Shown here: positions 6,116-6,947 of the stretch, one piece after another
Layout: each line of letters opens with the position of its first letter
Numbering within the stretch: position 1 is the stretch's first letter
NCBI GenBank assembly: GCA_027489915.1
Contig: JAIXZB010000085.1
Coordinates: 1-6,947, forward strand
DNA: 6,947 nt
Direction: 5' to 3'
DNA from: Rickettsiales bacterium
GTDB taxonomy: Bacteria; Pseudomonadota; Alphaproteobacteria; Rickettsiales; UBA3002
Position numbers and translations under genes: made by a program
Notes under the pieces: model-generated
What the model was told of the DNA's origin: nothing
Databases searched by the model: none
Seen by the model: only the letters and a program-made list of their open reading frames with translations

Positions 6116-6295
6116 CTAACGCATGAATATCAGATTTGCATTTTTGGGTGCGTGGGCTGTGGCATCGGCGGCGGTCACTTCATCCCATTGAATAGATGCT
6201 GTTTGGATATTGCCAAGCGATGCTGTTTTGCTTTCGCATGCCGAAAGCGCAAACAGTGCCACCAGTGCGGTCACAATCGATGCGGTGCGGTTCAT
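6116..6295 (-). CDS. Small predicted lipoprotein, 59 residues
   Basis: This is a short gene with no recognised family. Translation from the ATG at 6295 starts MNRTASIVTALVALFALSAC, a basic residue, a hydrophobic stretch and the lipobox LSAC with Cys20, so signal peptidase II would leave a mature lipoprotein of about 40 residues. The mature part is Ala/Thr-rich with a central IQWDEV and ends NLIFMR. The Glu at position +2 does not match the Asp inner-membrane retention signal of E. coli, so an outer-membrane location is possible. Support for a real gene comes from a GAGGGG ribosome site seven bases upstream, a complete lipobox, and a well-placed terminator directly after the stop. The overall plan resembles entericidin-like small lipoproteins but no specific relation is claimed. 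Confidence 0.75.
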   Translation of the reverse strand: MNRTASIVTALVALFALSACESKTASLGNIQTASIQWDEVTAADATAHAPKNANLIFMR

Positions 6296-6301
6296 ACAAA
6301 T

Positions 6302-6327
6302 CCCCTCGGTAAAGTTTTCTTGAGGGG
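6302..6327 (-). promoter_or_regulatory. Possible Shine-Dalgarno-masking hairpin before the lipoprotein gene
   Basis: On the minus strand CCCCTC (6327-6322) is the exact complement of the GAGGGG ribosome site (6307-6302), with a 14-base loop between them. If both are in the mRNA, the ribosome site would be paired in a six-base-pair, mostly G:C stem. The promoter proposed at 6356-6327 would start transcription near 6320 and exclude the first arm, so both proposals cannot be true for the same transcript. Confidence 0.3.
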
Positions 6328-6356
6328 GTATATGACGTGTGAAACCTGTTTCACAA
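6327..6356 (-). promoter_or_regulatory. Candidate promoter for the small lipoprotein gene
   Basis: Minus-strand TTGTGA (6356-6351), 18 bases and TATACC (6332-6327), each four of six consensus bases, would start transcription near 6320. The palindrome at 6338-6355 covers the spacer and most of the -35 element, an arrangement typical of repression. The element match is only moderate. Confidence 0.35.
6338..6355. promoter_or_regulatory. 18-bp palindromic operator candidate
   Basis: Perfect seven-base arms TGTGAAA and TTTCACA flank CCTG, 43 to 60 bases upstream of the lipoprotein ATG. The arms resemble sites for dimeric helix-turn-helix regulators. It does not fit the CRP consensus, because eight rather than six bases separate TGTGA and TCACA. 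The regulator is not in this window. Confidence 0.5.
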
Positions 6357-6448
6357 ACTGGTCATTTCGCAACCGCGTCATGCGCGCAATGCAAGGGTTG
6401 CGCTATCCACAGGCATAGGGTTGCGTTAAATGCATAGCATGTGGTTAA

Positions 6449-6484
6449 GGTATTGAATTTATCCTAGTTCAATACCTGAACTAG
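6449..6484 (-). other. Two overlapping, mutually exclusive inverted repeats at a stop codon
   Basis: In minus-strand order the first hairpin pairs CTAGTTCA (6484-6477) with TGAACTAG (6471-6464) around a five-base loop. The second pairs GGTATTGAA (6476-6468) with TTCAATACC (6457-6449) around a ten-base loop that holds the TAA stop of the Gly-rich gene. They share bases 6468-6471, and the loop of the first forms part of an arm of the second, so only one can form at a time. Neither is followed by a T run, so this is not a standard intrinsic terminator; mRNA end protection or factor binding is possible. Confidence 0.6.
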
Positions 6485-6926
6485 CTCTTCCACCGCCACT
6501 AGGTGCTACATTAGTGCCTGCATCAAAATGCTCACCACCTGAAATTGAAGTAGAAGGCGAAATACCCGCAGTAAGTTGAGCAAAATCAGCGCCACCATGT
6601 GATGCACTGTTTGATCCAACAACTGTTTCTGGTGGAGACGTCATAGCACTTTTATTCACTTCCATCATGCTATCACGCACTGCTTTAATAAATCGTGTAA
6701 TTGGTCCCCCCGGCCCTTGACCGCCAGAACTGAGACCAAACGCATTAAAAGGCTGCCATAATTTTCCGTTGCCGCCGTCAAATTTTATAAAACCACCCGT
6801 GTCACCAGGAAGCAAACCACCAGCAATCCTTCCGCCACCAATCATCGGGCTACTTGGCTGCGATACGCCAATGCCACCACCACCCATGGTATTAGGATTA
6901 TATGCTTGTGGACCACCACCGGACAT
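6459..6926 (-). CDS. Gly/Ser-rich protein of unknown function, 155 residues
   Basis: I do not recognise a family. About 24 percent of residues are Gly and about 12 percent Ser, with GGG or GGGG runs near residues 3-5, 15-18 and 30-32 and again near 144-146. There is no cysteine, no signal peptide and no membrane helix. The one segment likely to fold is around 75-95 (PITRFIKAVRDSMMEVNKSAM region), which could be an amphipathic helix; a short FIKFDGGNGKLWQPF stretch near 46-60 has aromatic and hydrophobic residues. The rest should be disordered. An excellent AAGGAGA ribosome site (6940-6934) stands seven bases before the ATG, which argues for real, well-translated expression. The promoter would lie beyond the right edge. 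The gene after it, the lipoprotein, is 163 bases away and has its own control region. Role unknown; secreted substrate, surface or scaffold protein are only guesses. Confidence 0.65.
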   Translation of the reverse strand: MSGGGPQAYNPNTMGGGGIGVSQPSSPMIGGGRIAGGLLPGDTGGFIKFDGGNGKLWQPFNAFGLSSGGQGPGGPITRFIKAVRDSMMEVNKSAMTSPPETVVGSNSASHGGADFAQLTAGISPSTSISGGEHFDAGTNVAPSGGGRASSGIELG

Positions 6927-6947
6927 TATGTGTTCTCCTTCACTACA

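Noticed and set aside
6338..6355. CRP binding site
   Set aside because: TGTGA and TCACA are separated by eight bases instead of six.
5882..6418. Plus-strand frame of 178 codons spanning the frmA start, terminator and lipoprotein
   Set aside because: It crosses a terminator hairpin and three minus-strand features, has a cysteine-rich composition without recognisable motifs and no ribosome site.

Overview
The window looks like a chromosomal segment of a Gram-negative bacterium, most probably an alphaproteobacterium. It has a TonB/ExbB/ExbD envelope system, and glutathione-dependent formaldehyde oxidation genes. It also has a Trm112-like protein in the cysteine-poor form (CPLTK near the N-terminus, YPIREGIPIML near the C-terminus) that I associate with alphaproteobacteria. 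Base composition appears roughly balanced. The lineage is an inference from protein character, since no rRNA or other decisive marker is present. Every protein gene I can support lies on the minus strand; the only plus-strand gene is a tRNA.

Layout, reading the minus strand from right to left. (1) 6926-6459: an unrecognised 155-residue Gly/Ser-rich protein whose stop codon sits in two overlapping, mutually exclusive inverted repeats. (2) 6458-6296: a 163-base non-coding gap with an 18-bp palindrome, a weak promoter and a possible Shine-Dalgarno-masking hairpin. (3) 6295-6116: a 59-residue predicted lipoprotein followed by a good intrinsic terminator. (4) 6006-4079: frmA and fghA, overlapping by one base. 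Together they oxidise S-hydroxymethylglutathione and hydrolyse S-formylglutathione, so they detoxify formaldehyde. (5) 3993-3948: a long symmetrical hairpin that can terminate both fghA (minus) and the tRNA (plus). (6) 3877-3951, plus: tRNA-Gly(GCC) with encoded CCA. (7) 3766 down to the left edge: a compact run of Trm112-like gene, exbB, two exbD paralogues, tonB and rfbB (dTDP-glucose 4,6-dehydratase, cut by the window edge).

In the left-hand run the genes from exbB onward are separated by at most 14 bases or overlap, twice as ATGA stop/start overlaps, so they are probably co-transcribed and partly translationally coupled. ExbB and the two ExbD proteins would form the proton-driven inner-membrane motor and TonB would carry the energy to outer-membrane receptors. 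RfbB makes the precursor of dTDP-L-rhamnose and related sugars for surface polysaccharide. The shared theme is the cell envelope. The Trm112-like gene is preceded by a near-consensus promoter placed so that transcription would begin at its ATG, suggesting a leaderless mRNA.

I found no clear evidence of a new multi-gene system, CRISPR array, insertion sequence or prophage. The least explained material is at the right end: the Gly-rich protein, its stop-codon hairpins, and the small lipoprotein with its palindromic upstream region.
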